Under the pieces are notes generated by a model. That model saw only the letters and a program-made list of their open reading frames with translations. It was not told the DNA's origin and made no database searches. Below, one piece after another: positions 5,173 to 5,366 of a DNA stretch of 5,366 nucleotides; position 1 is the first letter of the stretch, and each line of letters begins with the position of its first letter. The stretch covers positions 1 to 5,366 of the forward strand of contig JALHDK010000142.1 of the NCBI GenBank assembly GCA_022838965.1, given 5' to 3'. Made by a program: the position numbers and the translations under genes. The DNA comes from Actinomycetales bacterium (lineage in GTDB: Bacteria > Actinomycetota > Actinomycetes > Actinomycetales > Actinomycetaceae).

Positions 5173-5250
5173 CGGGGCGTGACCATCGCGTTTTCCGGCC
5201 GTCCGCCCGTACATAAACCAACGATTACAAGCCATTAAGGGAGTCCACTC
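5128..5250 (+). promoter_or_regulatory. Upstream region of the gene starting at 5251, lower in GC
   Basis: This stretch looks like the 5' region of the next gene rather than coding sequence. TATGCT (5146-5151) resembles a sigma-70 -10 box, but no good -35 lies 16-19 bases before it; a natural one may have been cut off by the junction. An alternative is TTTTCA (5137-5142), then 17 bases, then TAATGC (5160-5165) with a TG extension, which is a weak match. AT-rich runs at 5211-5238 precede the ribosome binding site. No terminator hairpin was recognised. Confidence 0.35.
5237..5243 (+). promoter_or_regulatory. Ribosome binding site of the gene at 5251
   Basis: AAGGGAG, 7 bases before ATG 5251, is a textbook spacing and supports the start of the partial gene. 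Confidence 0.75.
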
Positions 5251-5366
5251 ATGAAGCAAGCATTTCGTCTGACCCCGGTCATCGCGGCGCTGGGCGTCGC
5301 CGCGGGGTTGGCGTTCAGCGCCGGCGCGGGCTCCTGGCATACGACCAGCCTCGCGCCCGAGGTCTC
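5251..5366 (+). CDS. Partial gene: N-terminus of a probable exported or membrane-anchored protein
   Basis: Only 38 codons are in view before the window ends. The predicted start is MKQAFRLTPVIAALGVAAGL: a short n-region with two positive charges (Lys2, Arg6), a hydrophobic core of about 18 residues (7-24), then SAGAGSWHTTSLAPEV. A-x-A-like positions near residues 24-26 could be a signal peptidase I site, giving a periplasmic or secreted protein; an uncleaved membrane anchor is equally possible from this much sequence. The start is well supported by ATG and AAGGGAG. Early codons such as CAA, GCA, TTT and CGT differ from the C/G-ending codons of the genes to the left, though later codons are GC-rich, suggesting a moderate-to-high-GC host. 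The family is not recognisable from 38 residues. It has no apparent link to methionine import and lies on the far side of the junction. Confidence 0.7.
   Translation, partial: MKQAFRLTPVIAALGVAAGLAFSAGAGSWHTTSLAPEV

Noticed and set aside
5100..5250. Insertion-sequence end at the metI break
   Set aside because: No terminal inverted repeat, target duplication or transposase fragment can be seen. With only one edge in view, a mobile element cannot be supported.
5140..5340. 66-codon minus-strand reading frame across the right end
   Set aside because: It has no ribosome binding site or recognisable domain, and it is antisense to the better supported gene start at 5251.

Overview
About 5.1 kb of this window looks like the chromosome of a high-GC actinobacterium. 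GC is roughly 70% or more, four of the five complete or near-complete genes that have neighbours here use strong purine-rich ribosome binding sites, and GTG is the start codon for four genes. The gene types also fit: a small heat-shock protein beside a phosphoribosyltransferase-hydrolase fusion, and a MetN-type methionine importer ATPase with a C-terminal regulatory domain. The last ~245 bases look different. GC falls to about 52% by hand count over 5121-5250, A/T runs appear, and the gene that starts there has a proteobacterial feel. The change falls inside a coding sequence, metI.

Layout. 85-543 (+) encodes an Hsp20/alpha-crystallin chaperone. Nineteen bases later, 563-1894 (+) encodes a 443-residue fusion of a phosphoribosyltransferase domain and a dienelactone-hydrolase-like alpha/beta hydrolase domain. 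These two look like one stress-response transcription unit. It converges on a minus-strand pair whose last gene overlaps it tail to tail by 7 bases. That pair is an alpha/beta hydrolase (3773 down to 2811) followed by a PfkB-family sugar kinase (2829 down to 1888). The two overlap by 19 bases and are probably translationally coupled.

A 186-base divergent intergenic region (3774-3959) separates the hydrolase from a methionine ABC importer operon on the plus strand, metN (3960-4961) and metI (from 4954, overlapping metN by 8 bases). This gap holds a 10-base tandem repeat and, close to metN, sequence that could fold into a compact pseudoknot. It may contain a metN leader control element, but no known riboswitch class is demonstrated.

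metI is intact only for about 56 residues, through the first membrane segment. The reading frame then enters unrelated, lower-GC sequence and stops at 5172. After a short upstream region, a new gene begins at 5251 with a good ribosome binding site and a signal-peptide-like N-terminus, and runs off the window. The simplest explanations are a chimeric (misassembled) contig or a real recombination/insertion junction at about 5115-5127. The sequence alone cannot decide between them.

I found no RNA gene, CRISPR array, transposase or complete mobile element. No wholly novel system is evident. The junction, the structured metN leader and the chaperone/PRT-hydrolase pair are the parts most worth a second look.
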